Assembly (NCBI GenBank): GCA_902623185.1
Contig: CACNSW010000010.1
Coordinates: 1-50,626, forward strand
Length of the DNA: 50,626 nucleotides
Reading direction: 5' to 3'
From: an uncultured SAR116 cluster alpha proteobacterium
GTDB lineage: Bacteria; Pseudomonadota; Alphaproteobacteria; Puniceispirillales; Puniceispirillaceae
Part shown: in pieces, positions 27,526 through 36,527 of the stretch
How the letters are laid out: every line of letters begins with the position of its first letter
How positions within the stretch are numbered: the first letter of the stretch is position 1
Translations under genes and position numbers: made by a program
The notes under the pieces: model-generated
The model's database searches: none
Told to the model about the DNA's origin: nothing
The model's input: only the letters and a program-made list of their open reading frames with translations

Positions 27526-28070
27526 ATAGGCAATCCAGACGCAGCGCGCTGCCGTTGCTACCGCTGATTTGTCAAGGGGTGGTTCCATTCGCGCCGTCCC
27601 TTTTGCTGTCACCGGTAGCAAATCATGACGTGATTTGATGAGATTAAATTGCTATTCATCCGCACAGCGATAGTTGTCGATTTGTCTGCGATAACACTGA
27701 TTGTCCGTCAATCTCTCGAGCAATATGTGCCACTAATCAAGAGATACCCAAAGACATTGAATTAGAGTTTTTTCGAAATATGAATTAGAGCATGCTGTTG
27801 TCTTCTGTAAGGACGAGGCGTGGCTCTTCAGCGATATTGTGGTAAGGCCAGGAACTTAGGGCAAGGATTGTTGGCTCGGCCTTGATCACCACCTTTGAGG
27901 TTTTTCTGGAGGATTTTGGTGTTCAGCGTCACGATTTTGCTACGATTGAGGTAATTGAAAAAATTTGATATGGCATCCTGCAAATGGTTTTGTTGAAATA
28001 GATCTTCGTCTTGAATACGGATCCTCGAGGGTTTAATTCTAAATTGCATCGGTTTTAATGGGAGTGTCCG
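27526..28070. other. Noncoding stretch after rpsD
   Basis: About 545 bases without a supported gene. The first 100 bases hold a spaced inverted repeat (listed separately). Further on, GAATTAGAG occurs twice (near 27760 and 27783). A weak minus-strand frame of 73 codons exists at 27828-28049, but its composition and lack of a ribosome site do not support a gene. No tRNA or known structured RNA was recognised. Confidence 0.4.
27555..27621. repeat. Spaced 9-bp inverted repeat downstream of rpsD
   Basis: TTGCTACCG at 27555-27563 is perfectly complementary to CGGTAGCAA at 27613-27621, with a 49-base interval. The flanks extend the symmetry loosely (GATTTG inside, AAATC outside). It starts 30 bases after the rpsD stop. 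It could be a 3' stabilising structure or transcription end for the rpsD message. There is no T run, so it is not a standard intrinsic terminator. Confidence 0.35.
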
Positions 28071-28466
28071 ATGGCTGAGGATGGGTCGCAGCGAAAACCG
28101 GTAGCGATGAGGGATGGGTGGCCTGACACCTATTTTGCGGTGATTTTCACGGCGCAGCGCACCATGTCAGACGAAAATATGTATCAGATTATCGCGGACA
28201 GGATGGTCACGCTAGCGCAGCAGCAGAGAGGCTTTCTCGGGGTTGAGTCGGTGCGTGGTGACGATGGCGTCGGTATCACTGTTTCGTATTGGCGGGATCA
28301 CGAGGCGATCAGCAATTGGAGAAACAATTTAGAGCACCTTGCAGCCCAGCAAATGGGCCGAAAGGAATTTTATGACTGGTACCATGTCCGTGTCGCTGAA
28401 ATTGTAAGTCATCGGACTTTTGATGCGAGCTTCGACACGGACGCGGGGCGCAATCTTGAGGATTGA
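28071..28466 (+). CDS. Antibiotic biosynthesis monooxygenase (ABM)-domain protein
   Basis: A 131-residue protein with one ABM (dimeric alpha-beta barrel) domain. The typical pattern is a first strand YFAVIFTAQR, a helix MYQIIADRMVTLAQQQRGFL, the GFLGVESVRG strand, then VSYWRDHEAISNWRNNLEH, which is the YW...WR block. The ending FYDWYHVRVAEI is also typical. Such proteins act in haem degradation, quinol oxidation or have unknown roles; nothing here fixes the substrate. The first 20 residues precede the domain. It is convergent with grxD, whose end abuts it. Confidence 0.82.
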   Translation: MAEDGSQRKPVAMRDGWPDTYFAVIFTAQRTMSDENMYQIIADRMVTLAQQQRGFLGVESVRGDDGVGITVSYWRDHEAISNWRNNLEHLAAQQMGRKEFYDWYHVRVAEIVSHRTFDASFDTDAGRNLED

Positions 28467-28805
28467 TTAGGACGGTTTTGCGTCAATGCCTTGGGTCTGA
28501 AACATTTCGGTCAGTTCGCCAGTTTCATACATTTCACGGATAATATCACAACCGCCAACAAATTCACGCTTAACATAAAGCTGCGGAATCGTTGGCCAGT
28601 TTGAATAAGCCTTGATGCCCTCGCGAACGCTCTCATCCTCAAGCACATTTATTCCCCGAAATGGAACGCCGAGATGGGTCAATACACCAACAACAGCGGC
28701 AGAAAAACCGCATTGTGGGAACACGGGTGTTCCCTTCATGTAAAGAACCACGTCCTCACTGGCGATATCAGCGTCGATCTGTTTCTTGGTTTCATCATCT
28801 AACAT
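28467..28805 (-). CDS. grxD: Monothiol glutaredoxin, Grx4 type
   Basis: A 112-residue monothiol glutaredoxin that carries or delivers [2Fe-2S] clusters with glutathione and BolA-type partners. Recognised by DVVLYMKGTPVFPQCGFSAA with the CGFS active site, the INVLEDESVREGIKAYSNWP block, and TIPQLYVKREFVGGCDIIRE with the glutathione-binding Trp-Pro-Thr-Ile-Pro. Length and motif order are standard. It lies 56 bases downstream of bolA on the same strand, the conserved bolA-grxD order of Alphaproteobacteria, and is the last gene of the purine operon cluster. Confidence 0.96.
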   Translation of the reverse strand: MLDDETKKQIDADIASEDVVLYMKGTPVFPQCGFSAAVVGVLTHLGVPFRGINVLEDESVREGIKAYSNWPTIPQLYVKREFVGGCDIIREMYETGELTEMFQTQGIDAKPS

Positions 28806-28861
28806 TCATAAACTCCTTTTAATGGCTAGGTCTTGGTGTCGGCATCTAGGCTGGCAGTAAG

Positions 28862-29101
28862 TCACTCGCTTTTTGGGGTTGAGGTTTGAAGGGCAAGGGC
28901 ATGTAGTTCTCCGCCCATTCGCCCACCAAGCGCCTGATAGACCATCTGATGCTGCTGAATCCGTGTTTTGCCGGCAAAGGCCGAGGACACGACATTGCAG
29001 GCATAATGATCTCCATCGCCGCGTAGATCCTCGATCGTAATGGCCGCATCGGGAAAAGCCGCCTGGATCAGCCTTTCGATTTCTGAAGCTTGCATCGCCA
29101 T
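28862..29101 (-). CDS. bolA: BolA-family protein
   Basis: A 79-residue BolA/IbaG-like protein, which binds the [2Fe-2S] cluster of CGFS glutaredoxins and takes part in iron-sulphur trafficking. Seen are ERLIQAAFPDAAITIEDLRG at the start, DGDHYACNVVSSAFAGKTRI, the conserved helix QQHQMVYQALGGRMGGELHA, and the C-terminal histidine in LHALALQT, a cluster ligand in this family. It lies between purL (21 bases upstream) and grxD. Cotranscription with purine genes is a known alphaproteobacterial arrangement. Confidence 0.94.
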   Translation of the reverse strand: MAMQASEIERLIQAAFPDAAITIEDLRGDGDHYACNVVSSAFAGKTRIQQHQMVYQALGGRMGGELHALALQTSTPKSE

Positions 29102-29122
29102 TTTTTCGTCTCCAGTACCTTT

Positions 29123-31327
29123 TCAGCCATTCATCAATGCCGGGATCGTAGCCTCAGCACTTGATATCAACTTTGAAATTGATATGGCATCACCATCATC
29201 AAATTTCAATTCATCTGTAGCCGAGATCACGCCAAGAAGGCAAATGTTAACATCAGCGGTTTTGGCGGCGTTGGTGACTACCCCTGCATCATCCGTTGCT
29301 ATCACATAGCGGCCTTGATCCTCACCAAATGCCCATCCATGTGCGTTACCACCATTCGGTGATATTATGGTCGCACCAAGCCCTGCTGCCATGCACATTT
29401 CTGCAATGGCCACGACGAGACCGCCATCGCTGACATCATGCGCTGCGATGATGGTGCCAGCTCCAATCTGCGACTGAAGGAACTCACCTGTTTTGCGTTC
29501 AGCTTCTAGTGAGACAGGGGGTGGAGCAGCCAGCGGCTCTCCCGCAATATGACGAGCATAAAGTGACGCTCCAAGCCAGCCATCATTGCAGTCCTCGTCC
29601 TGTCCAATGACCAATAAGGTCTGGCCAGATGCTGTTGGGGCTATACCAACGGCTGTTGCGATGTCGTTAATCACACCAACCATTCCCACTACGGGGCAGG
29701 GGCGGATCGCTTGCCCATCAGTTTCGTTGTAGAGCGATACATTTCCCGACACCACTGGAGTGTTGAGCGCCAACGCTGCTTCCCCCATTCCAATCACCGA
29801 CTGCGCCATCTGTGTCATTATTTCTGGCTTTTCTGGATTGCCAAAATTCAGATTGTTGGTGATTGCCAGCGGGCGTGCGCCAACGGCGCAGATGTTACGA
29901 TAGGCCTCGGCTACTGCCTGTGCACCACCATTATGTGGATCGGCCTCAACATAGCGCGGAGTGCAGTCTGTTGACATTGCCAGACCACGCTGACTGCCAT
30001 GCACTCGTATTAGGCCAGCATCGCCCCCTGGTCCCTGCAGCGTGTCCGCCATAACCTGACTGTCATATTGTTCGTAAATCCAGCGACGACTCGCAAGATC
30101 AAAGGTCTTTAGCAATTGCAGCAGTATGCTGCTAATTGGTGCATCTGACGTAATCGCTCTGCTCTCGACAATGGGATAAGAAACGAACTTGGCCTGTGGT
30201 CTGTCATATTCGGGGGCATCATCAACCAGGGGTTTAATTGGAATGTCGCAGGCTGTTGCGCCATCCTTAAGTAAAACCAGCCTGCCTGTCTCGGTTACCC
30301 GGCCAATTGGCATGAAATCGAGATTCCATTTATCAAAAATTTCACGGGCTCTCCGTGTAGCGTCTGGTTTTATAACCATGAGCATGCGCTCTTGGCTTTC
30401 TGAGAGCATCAATTCATACGCACTCATTTCCTCTTCCCTGGTTGGTACCAGATCAAGGTCGATCTCCATGCCTAAACCGCCTTTTGATGCCATTTCAACC
30501 GATGACGAGGTGAGGCCAGCTGCACCCATATCTTGAATTGAAAGAACTGAGTCGGATCCCATCAGTTCCAGACAGGCTTCCATCAGCAACTTGCCGGTGA
30601 AGGGATCGCCTACCTGCACGGTTGGTCGCTTTGACTCAGTCTCATCGGAAAATTCAGCCGATGCCATTGTTGCTCCATGAATGCCATCTCGTCCGGTCTT
30701 CGCCCCAACATAAATAATTGGATTGCCCGGGCCGGTGGCTGCGGACCGAAAAATACGATCGCTGTGGGTCAAACCGACAGCCATCGCATTGACCAAAACA
30801 TTACCATTGTAAGAGGCATCGAAATTGACCTCGCCGCCAACCGTTGGAATGCCAATGCAATTGCCATATCCGCCTATTCCTGAGACGACTCCGCCGAGTA
30901 AATGGCGCGTTTTCTCGTGATCGGCAGCGCCAAAGCGAAGTGCATTTAATAAGGCCACTGGTCGCGCGCCCATGGTGAATACGTCACGCAAAATCCCACC
31001 AACACCGGTTGCAGCACCTTGGTAGGGTTCAATGTAGGAGGGATGATTGTGGCTCTCGATCTTAAAAATGGCAGCAAGCCCGTCGCCGATATCAACAGCG
31101 CCAGCATTTTCGCCTGGCCCATCGATCACCATAGGGCCATCAACGGGAAGTGTTTTTAGCCATTTTTTTGATGATTTGTATGAGCAATGTTCTGACCACA
31201 TTGCAGAGAAAATCCCAAGTTCACATAGGTTTGGTGTTCTTTCTAGACGTTTCAGGATCAGCTTCCATTCGTCCGCTGACAAACCCATTGATGCTGCATT
31301 GTCAAGGGTCATTTCCGGTTCACTCAT
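29123..31327 (-). CDS. purL: Phosphoribosylformylglycinamidine synthase, large subunit
   Basis: Fourth step of purine synthesis: FGAR to FGAM, using ammonia passed from PurQ with PurS. This is the small PurL form (734 residues) that needs separate PurS and PurQ, both present just upstream. Motifs seen are [20 protein letters not shown] near the start, [20 protein letters not shown] with the metal-binding Glu-Ser-His-Asn-His, and [20 protein letters not shown]. The ATG at 31327 overlaps the purQ stop by four bases (ATGA), which decides the start over the frame opening at 31348. Confidence 0.96.
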   Translation of the reverse strand: MSEPEMTLDNAASMGLSADEWKLILKRLERTPNLCELGIFSAMWSEHCSYKSSKKWLKTLPVDGPMVIDGPGENAGAVDIGDGLAAIFKIESHNHPSYIEPYQGAATGVGGILRDVFTMGARPVALLNALRFGAADHEKTRHLLGGVVSGIGGYGNCIGIPTVGGEVNFDASYNGNVLVNAMAVGLTHSDRIFRSAATGPGNPIIYVGAKTGRDGIHGATMASAEFSDETESKRPTVQVGDPFTGKLLMEACLELMGSDSVLSIQDMGAAGLTSSSVEMASKGGLGMEIDLDLVPTREEEMSAYELMLSESQERMLMVIKPDATRRAREIFDKWNLDFMPIGRVTETGRLVLLKDGATACDIPIKPLVDDAPEYDRPQAKFVSYPIVESRAITSDAPISSILLQLLKTFDLASRRWIYEQYDSQVMADTLQGPGGDAGLIRVHGSQRGLAMSTDCTPRYVEADPHNGGAQAVAEAYRNICAVGARPLAITNNLNFGNPEKPEIMTQMAQSVIGMGEAALALNTPVVSGNVSLYNETDGQAIRPCPVVGMVGVINDIATAVGIAPTASGQTLLVIGQDEDCNDGWLGASLYARHIAGEPLAAPPPVSLEAERKTGEFLQSQIGAGTIIAAHDVSDGGLVVAIAEMCMAAGLGATIISPNGGNAHGWAFGEDQGRYVIATDDAGVVTNAAKTADVNICLLGVISATDELKFDDGDAISISKLISSAEATIPALMNG

Positions 31328-32028
31328 GATACTAATGCCTCCAGACATCCCTGTAACAATTTGGCACCGTCAGAGCCACCCAACTCAGGCGAAATTGCTC
31401 TTTCGGGATGTGGCATCATTCCCATCACCCGACCGTTAGCTGAGATGATACCGGCGATATCTAGTGAAGATCCGTTCGGGTTGGCCAGCCCGTGGGCAGG
31501 TCCGTCAACGTATCGAAAGGCAATCTGTCCATTATCATTCAACCGCGCTAGTTCGTCCTCTCCGGCGAAGTAATTACCCTCGTTATGCGCGACTGGCATG
31601 GTCAGGCGCGCGCCGACCTCAAGATTTCTGGTGAAGGGCGAATCAACAGTCTCGCATACATCCATCGTGATGTTGCGGCAAATATATTTCAGCCCCGCAT
31701 TTTTCACTAAAACGCCGGGCAAGAGGCGAGTCTCAAGCAGAATCTGAAACCCGTTGCACACGCCCATGACAGCGCCACCACGTGCGGCATGGTCCAGCAC
31801 GGCATCAATGACTGGCGACCGCGCTGCAAGTGCACCACAGCGAAGATAGTCTCCAAATGAGAAACCGCCTGGAATGATCGCAAGATCAATTGGGTCAAGG
31901 CAACTTTCCTTATGCCAGACAAGCGAGGGGCGTCGGCCTGTTAGCTTTTCGATGGCTACCATCATGTCCCGGTCGCAGTTTGAACCCGGAAAGATAAGAA
32001 TGGCAATTCGCATTGAATTGAAACTCAT
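31324..32028 (-). CDS. purQ: Phosphoribosylformylglycinamidine synthase, glutaminase subunit
   Basis: Class I glutamine amidotransferase feeding ammonia to PurL. Seen are [18 protein letters not shown] at the start, [16 protein letters not shown], the nucleophile elbow [14 protein letters not shown] with Cys near residue 91, and the His-Glu pair in [13 protein letters not shown] at the end. Length 234 is normal. The ATG at 32028 lies 2 bases after the purS stop; a second ATG at 32013 is where many PurQ proteins begin and cannot be excluded. Coupled to purS upstream and purL downstream. Confidence 0.95.
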   Translation of the reverse strand: MSFNSMRIAILIFPGSNCDRDMMVAIEKLTGRRPSLVWHKESCLDPIDLAIIPGGFSFGDYLRCGALAARSPVIDAVLDHAARGGAVMGVCNGFQILLETRLLPGVLVKNAGLKYICRNITMDVCETVDSPFTRNLEVGARLTMPVAHNEGNYFAGEDELARLNDNGQIAFRYVDGPAHGLANPNGSSLDIAGIISANGRVMGMMPHPERAISPELGGSDGAKLLQGCLEALVS

Positions 32029-32030
32029 AA

Positions 32031-32279
32031 CTATTGTCCGTCTGGGATATCGATGTCATAGTCTTCAATCACCGCATTGGACAGCAGGGTCTCACACATC
32101 TTGGCGACACGCTGGTGAAGTCGGGCTCTGTTAGGCTCATTCACCTCGATAACAATGCGTTTGCCAACCCGGATTTCACCAACTTCTTGAAACCCCAAAT
32201 CATTTAATGATCGTGCAATGGCCTGACCTTGTGGGTCTAGCACTCCCTCTTTTAGTGAAATATTGACGATGACTTGCAT
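32031..32279 (-). CDS. purS: Phosphoribosylformylglycinamidine synthase, PurS subunit
   Basis: The 82-residue third subunit of the FGAM synthase complex, bridging PurL and PurQ. It shows the family start MQVIVNISLKEGVLDPQGQA, then SLNDLGFQEVGEIRVGKRIV, and the end VIEDYDIDIPD. Length and position, between purC and purQ, are standard. It requires the small-form PurL encoded two genes downstream. Confidence 0.95.
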   Translation of the reverse strand: MQVIVNISLKEGVLDPQGQAIARSLNDLGFQEVGEIRVGKRIVIEVNEPNRARLHQRVAKMCETLLSNAVIEDYDIDIPDGQ

Positions 32280-32327
32280 GTGTCCACCTTTGGTATATTG
32301 CTGTCAGGTTGTCCGTCACGAATGAAG

Positions 32328-33062
32328 CTAGGACATATCAGGCACCGAGACACCGAGACGCCGGGCAATCTCCTGGTAGGCATCAATTAGGCCGCCAAGA
32401 TCTCGGCGAAACCGGTCCTTGTCCATTTTCTTGTTGGATTGTGCGTCCCACAGGCGACAGTTATCTGGACTGATCTCGTCAGCCAGCAGTACTTCGACCC
32501 TATCGTTACTCTGGGCGCGCCCAAATTCCAGCTTGAAATCAATCAGACGTACTCCGATGCCATGAAACAGCCCTGTCAAGAAGTCATTAATCCGCAGCGT
32601 GTCTTCATAAATTACATTTAACTCATCAGTATTGGCCCAGCCAAATGTGATGATATGTTCGGCGGCGATGATTGGATCCCCCAACCTGTCGTCCTTAAGG
32701 CAGAATTCCACGAGAGTGTTGGGCAGGGCAACCCCTTCCTCTATTCCAAGTCGGGGACAGATGGACCCAGCAGCGACATTGCGCACAACAATCTCAACCG
32801 GAATAATCTCGAGCTTGCGTATTAGCTGTTCGCGGTTGTTCAGCCGTTTGAGAAAATGCGTCGGAATGCCAATCTGCTCGACCGCTCGCATGATGTGTTC
32901 GCTGATATAATTGTTTAGAACACCCTTGCCCTTGATGATGTCTTTCTTCTTCGCATTGAAAGCGGTGGCGTCATCCTTAAAAAACTGAATGAGTGTGCCG
33001 TCTTCCGGTCCTTCAAAAATGACCTTGGCCTTTCCTTCATATAGCTGTTGTCTTTCAATCAT
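32328..33062 (-). CDS. purC: SAICAR synthetase
   Basis: Ligates aspartate to CAIR with ATP in purine synthesis. Motifs seen are [20 protein letters not shown] at the start, [20 protein letters not shown], the substrate-binding [40 protein letters not shown], and [20 protein letters not shown] followed by [10 protein letters not shown]. Length 244 is normal. It lies 15 bases after purB and 48 bases before purS on the minus strand, inside the pur cluster. Confidence 0.96.
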   Translation of the reverse strand: MIERQQLYEGKAKVIFEGPEDGTLIQFFKDDATAFNAKKKDIIKGKGVLNNYISEHIMRAVEQIGIPTHFLKRLNNREQLIRKLEIIPVEIVVRNVAAGSICPRLGIEEGVALPNTLVEFCLKDDRLGDPIIAAEHIITFGWANTDELNVIYEDTLRINDFLTGLFHGIGVRLIDFKLEFGRAQSNDRVEVLLADEISPDNCRLWDAQSNKKMDKDRFRRDLGGLIDAYQEIARRLGVSVPDMS

Positions 33063-33077
33063 GCGCGCTTCAGTCTC

Positions 33078-34394
33078 CTAGCTGGCATTTGTTGCTGATT
33101 GATCGGCAAAAACCCTGGCAAAAATTGTATCGACATGGTGAAAATGCTGGTCGAGATCAAACAGAGATTCTAATGCCGCATCATCTAAATATGTCTTTAC
33201 ATCGGTATCTGCTTTTAGCAGCGTAAGATAGCTACCGCCGTTCTGCCATACCTGCATCGCATTTCGCTGGACATATGTATAGGCGTCTTCTCGGCTCACG
33301 CCCGCCTTGGTAAGGGCAATCAGAACTTGTTGCGAATGTACAAGGCCGCCGAGTTGATCGAGGTTCGCTTGCATTTTTCCAGGGTAGAACACTAGATTTT
33401 CCATCACACTGGACAGCCTGTGTAGAGCAAAATCAAGGACAATTGTCGCATCTGGGCCAAACACTCGCTCGACGGAGGAGTGCGAGATGTCACGTTCGTG
33501 CCAGAGTGCTACATTTTCGAGCGCCGGCATTACGGCGGCGCGCACTATCCGCGCAATGCCAGTTAGATTTTCTGTCAAAACAGGGTTCCGCTTGTGCGGC
33601 ATTGCCGACGAGCCTTTCTGCCCAGCAGAAAAAAACTCCTCTGCCTCACGGACCTCGGTGCGTTGCATGTGGCGAATTTCGGTTGCCAGACGCTCAATTG
33701 AGCTGGCAATAACACCAAGCGTGGCAAAGAACATCGCGTGTCGGTCACGCGGAATGATCTGTGATGAGACAGGTTCGACTGTCAGTCCCATCTTTGCCGC
33801 GACATGTGCCTCAACAGCTGGATCGATGTGAGCAAAAGTACCCACAGCTCCGGAAATGGCGCAAGTTGCAATCTCTTGACGGGCTGTCTTCAGACGGTGG
33901 TAACAGCGAGCAAACTCAGCATAGAATGAGGCGAGCTTCAGGCCTAGGGTTGTTGGTTCGGCATGGATTCCATGGCTGCGCCCAATGGTTGGGGTGCGCT
34001 TGAATTCATGTGCCCGAATGCGCAGTGCAGTCAAAAGACGTTCAATCCCCTCGAGCATCAAATTGCTCGCCCGCGTCATCTGCACGGCAAGCGTGGTGTC
34101 AAGAATGTCTGACGAGGTCATCCCCAGGTGAACAAAACGCGCGTCGGGGCCGACATATTCGGCAAGATTGGTTAGAAAAGCGATCACGTCATGTTTTGTT
34201 TCCCGCTCAATCTCGTTGATCCGGTCAATGTTGAAGGCACCTTTTTCCCAAACCGTTTTTGCTGCCTCGGCGGGGATCACGCCAAGCTCTGCCTGCGCGT
34301 CACAGGCATGCGCTTCAATCTCAAACCAGATTTGCAACTTACTTTCCTCCGACCAGATGGCACTCATTTCTGGCCGAGAATATCGCGGAATCAT
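33078..34394 (-). CDS. purB: Adenylosuccinate lyase
   Basis: Releases fumarate from SAICAR and from adenylosuccinate, acting in both purine branches. Seen are MIPRYSRPEMSAIWSEESKL at the chosen start, VGPDARFVHLGMTSSDILDT, IGRSHGIHAEPTTLGLKLAS with the catalytic His, and the signature GSSAMPHKRNPVLTENL with the mobile-loop serine. The start at 34394 has AAGGAA 9 bases upstream; the frame continues to 34427 without family support. It is the first gene of the minus-strand series purB-purC-purS-purQ-purL-bolA-grxD, so the operon promoter should lie in 34395-34502. Confidence 0.96.
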   Translation of the reverse strand: MIPRYSRPEMSAIWSEESKLQIWFEIEAHACDAQAELGVIPAEAAKTVWEKGAFNIDRINEIERETKHDVIAFLTNLAEYVGPDARFVHLGMTSSDILDTTLAVQMTRASNLMLEGIERLLTALRIRAHEFKRTPTIGRSHGIHAEPTTLGLKLASFYAEFARCYHRLKTARQEIATCAISGAVGTFAHIDPAVEAHVAAKMGLTVEPVSSQIIPRDRHAMFFATLGVIASSIERLATEIRHMQRTEVREAEEFFSAGQKGSSAMPHKRNPVLTENLTGIARIVRAAVMPALENVALWHERDISHSSVERVFGPDATIVLDFALHRLSSVMENLVFYPGKMQANLDQLGGLVHSQQVLIALTKAGVSREDAYTYVQRNAMQVWQNGGSYLTLLKADTDVKTYLDDAALESLFDLDQHFHHVDTIFARVFADQSATNAS

Positions 34395-34502
34395 TTGGTC
34401 AATTTCCTTTGCGTTGGATAGTCTCAAGTTGTAGCATTAGGGTTTGGAAAAAACCAGTGCTGAACCCATAAATTGTGGCTGTAAAGCGGAGGAAACCACA
34501 AG

Positions 34503-34691
34503 ATGCTGTTACGTCGGATCATTTTGGGTGTTATCATGCACGCGGCTCGGAACCCTGCCGTCCAAAAAAAGGCTGGCGAGGCCGCTGGCAAGGCGTTGAA
34601 AGCAGCAAAACCTGGGCTCTTGCGGGCAAGTCGACGCGCTGGTGAACTGACCCGCAAGGCAAAAGACAAGGTCACGTCTCGTGAAAAATAG
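34503..34691 (+). CDS. Small basic protein, 62 residues
   Basis: A short protein with a strong GGAGGAAA ribosome site upstream of ATG 34503. The first dozen residues are moderately hydrophobic (MLLRRIILGVIMHAARNP). The rest is Ala/Lys/Arg-rich and helical (AGEAAGKALKAAKPGLL, then ASRRAGELTRKAKDKVTSRE), 17 Lys or Arg in all. Such proteins may bind membranes or nucleic acid, but I recognise no family. It is divergent from purB and followed by a 220-base gap. The ribosome site makes it a likely real gene. Confidence 0.6.
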   Translation: MLLRRIILGVIMHAARNPAVQKKAGEAAGKALKAAKPGLLRASRRAGELTRKAKDKVTSREK

Positions 34692-34911
34692 CAGTAATAG
34701 CTCCCCGCCTGTGAATGGTCGAGTGGTTTGAAAATGATACATTACGTCCTAGTAACGATCAAATGGTCATGCAGATCAATTGTCATCGATCTCAGGGCTC
34801 GTCGCGATTAGTCGATCATCTTGATGTCGGCTGGTGATGGTTTGGTCTAACTACTTGGATGATTATGGACAAGAAACACTGGCTGCTCTCAATGTTTTAC
34901 TGCTGCATTAA

Positions 34912-35343
34912 TCACCTCAAGTATACAGACTGCGGTCTGGTCAACAGTGCCTTTTGAAAATGTTTCCTTGGCAATGTGGCTATGCGGTTATCAAGGCAGA
35001 GTATGATGCGGTATTCTATTGGTTTACACGCAAGTTGGTTGATGTAGTCATGTTTGGTTGCGCCCCAATCTGTCGGAACAGGGCAATTATGAATGTTGGA
35101 GTGGGCCAGATGGAAGTCGGCCGTTGCCTTGACAATTTTCAGCGAACTGATTGACACATCACCCAGACTACGCTGATCGTACACCTGCTGTACGGATGCT
35201 CGCAGAACAGAAGCAAACGAAACAAACTGCCGGATTAGGATCTTGGCAAGCAGTTTCGCGTCGGCGCGCAACTGTCCGGCGAACGACATAATTTTTCGCT
35301 TAGTCAATGTTTTGATGCCCTTGGTCAGCAAACTCTTGCGCAT
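34912..35343 (-). CDS. Doubtful hypothetical protein, 143 residues
   Basis: An open minus-strand frame beginning MRKSLLTKGIKTLTKRK. The N-terminal third is basic and could be amphipathic (GQLRADAKLLAKILIRQF). The rest has no motif that I recognise and an odd composition rich in His, Asn and Thr. An AAAGGA lies about 12 bases upstream of the ATG, rather far. There is no convincing gene on the other strand either. The stretch 34692-35431 may be largely noncoding or hold decayed sequence. Kept only as a possibility. Confidence 0.3.
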   Translation of the reverse strand: MRKSLLTKGIKTLTKRKIMSFAGQLRADAKLLAKILIRQFVSFASVLRASVQQVYDQRSLGDVSISSLKIVKATADFHLAHSNIHNCPVPTDWGATKHDYINQLACKPIEYRIILCLDNRIATLPRKHFQKALLTRPQSVYLR

Positions 35344-35431
35344 CTAACGGCAATGTCCTTTGTATGATGGTCAGCCATATCTTTTGGTCCAGAAATGATC
35401 CCAAAAATAACAAACAGAACACCGGAAATCG

Positions 35432-36220
35432 TTAGTCATAGGTCGGTTTCGTATAGCCGGCGGGTGAAAGGGTAAAAATCTCCGGGTCACCCTCGGTGAT
35501 ACCGATGGAATGTTCGAACTGCGCCGAGAGGGATTTGTCCCGGGTAACGGCTGTCCATCCATCGCCAAGGATTTTGGTGTCGGCCTTACCGGCGTTGATC
35601 ATTGGTTCAATCGTAAAGATCATGCCGGGTTCCAGCTTCAGCCCTGTCCCTGGACTTCCAAAATGCAGCACCGTTGGAGCGCAGTGAAACGTCTGCCCTA
35701 AACCATGACCGGTAAAATCACGCACAACGGAAAACCGCATTGCTTCAGCATAGCTCTGAATGGCGTGACCAATGTCGCCAAGGGTGTTTCCAGCGCGCGC
35801 GGCGGCAATGCCGCGCATCAGGCACTCATAGGTAACCTCGCTGAGCAATTTCGCCTTGATCGATGGCGTTCCAACAAAAAACATTCGTGAAGTGTCACCA
35901 TACCAGCTGTCCAGAATCACCGTAACGTCGATATTCAGAATATCTCCGCTGCGCAGAATTTTTGGGCCGGGGATGCCGTGGCAGACAACATGGTTGAGCG
36001 AAATGCAAGTGGATTTTGGAAAACCTTTGTAATTAAGTGGCGCCGGTAAAGCACCATGTGCCAGGATATATTCATGGCAGAGCCGGTCGAGTTCTTCGGT
36101 TGTCACCCCGGCTACGACATGTGTTGCGATCATATCGAGCACTTCTGCGGCGAGCCGTCCCGCCGCGCGCATACCGGCAAAGCCCTCTTCCGTGTGACGC
36201 ATCACTGGTTCGCTTCGCAT
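35432..36220 (-). CDS. map: Type I methionine aminopeptidase
   Basis: Removes the initiator methionine from new proteins in the cytoplasm. All five metal ligands of the family are visible: Asp in GDILNIDVTVILDSWYGD and again at its end (D...D), His in FTGHGLGQTFHCAP, Glu in MIFTIEPMI, Glu or His in SAQFEHSIGITE. VVCHGIPGPKILRSG holds the substrate-side His. At 262 residues it lacks the N-terminal zinc-finger extension. The last residues (TLSPAGYTKPTYD) match alphaproteobacterial Map. It stands alone, with the deletion scar at 36.5 kb upstream. Confidence 0.95.
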   Translation of the reverse strand: MRSEPVMRHTEEGFAGMRAAGRLAAEVLDMIATHVVAGVTTEELDRLCHEYILAHGALPAPLNYKGFPKSTCISLNHVVCHGIPGPKILRSGDILNIDVTVILDSWYGDTSRMFFVGTPSIKAKLLSEVTYECLMRGIAAARAGNTLGDIGHAIQSYAEAMRFSVVRDFTGHGLGQTFHCAPTVLHFGSPGTGLKLEPGMIFTIEPMINAGKADTKILGDGWTAVTRDKSLSAQFEHSIGITEGDPEIFTLSPAGYTKPTYD

Positions 36221-36413
36221 TGTACTGCCTGCCGTTGTCTGTCTGTTATCAATCTAAGCAAAGCATTTAAAGCCAAACATCGATCCTGCCAAGCCCTTGA
36301 AGCCTTGAAATGGTAATTTAGTGGCTTTTAAGGCAGAAATGGAGGTCTGCCCTTTTTCCGGGTTCTGACGGTACTACATAGAGGTCAGCCATGAGATCAA
36401 TGAGAGAATTTAG

Positions 36414-36527
36414 ATGATCCATCTTTCAAAATCGAACCCTACCGCCGCGATTATTGTTATCGGCGATGAAATTCTTTCTGGACGGACTAAAGACAAAAAT
36501 ATTGGTTGGCTAGCTTTATCTCCTTAG
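36414..36527 (+). pseudogene. 5' remnant of a CinA/MoaB-like molybdopterin-binding domain gene
   Basis: From ATG 36414 the frame reads TAAIIVIGDEILSGRTKDKN followed by IGWLA. That is the very conserved start of the CinA/MogA-type molybdopterin-binding domain, where it is normally followed by about 140-400 more residues. Here the similarity ends at Ala near 36515, and the frame stops at 36525-36527. From about 36506 another frame carries an SbmA/BacA-like protein. The two similarities meet within a few bases, so a deletion has joined the two genes. The remnant cannot be functional. Confidence 0.75.

Noticed and set aside
27828-28049. Minus-strand 73-codon frame in the rpsD-ABM gap
   Set aside because: No ribosome site, no motif, and an Asn/Gln/Lys/Arg composition expected by chance in AT-rich noncoding DNA.
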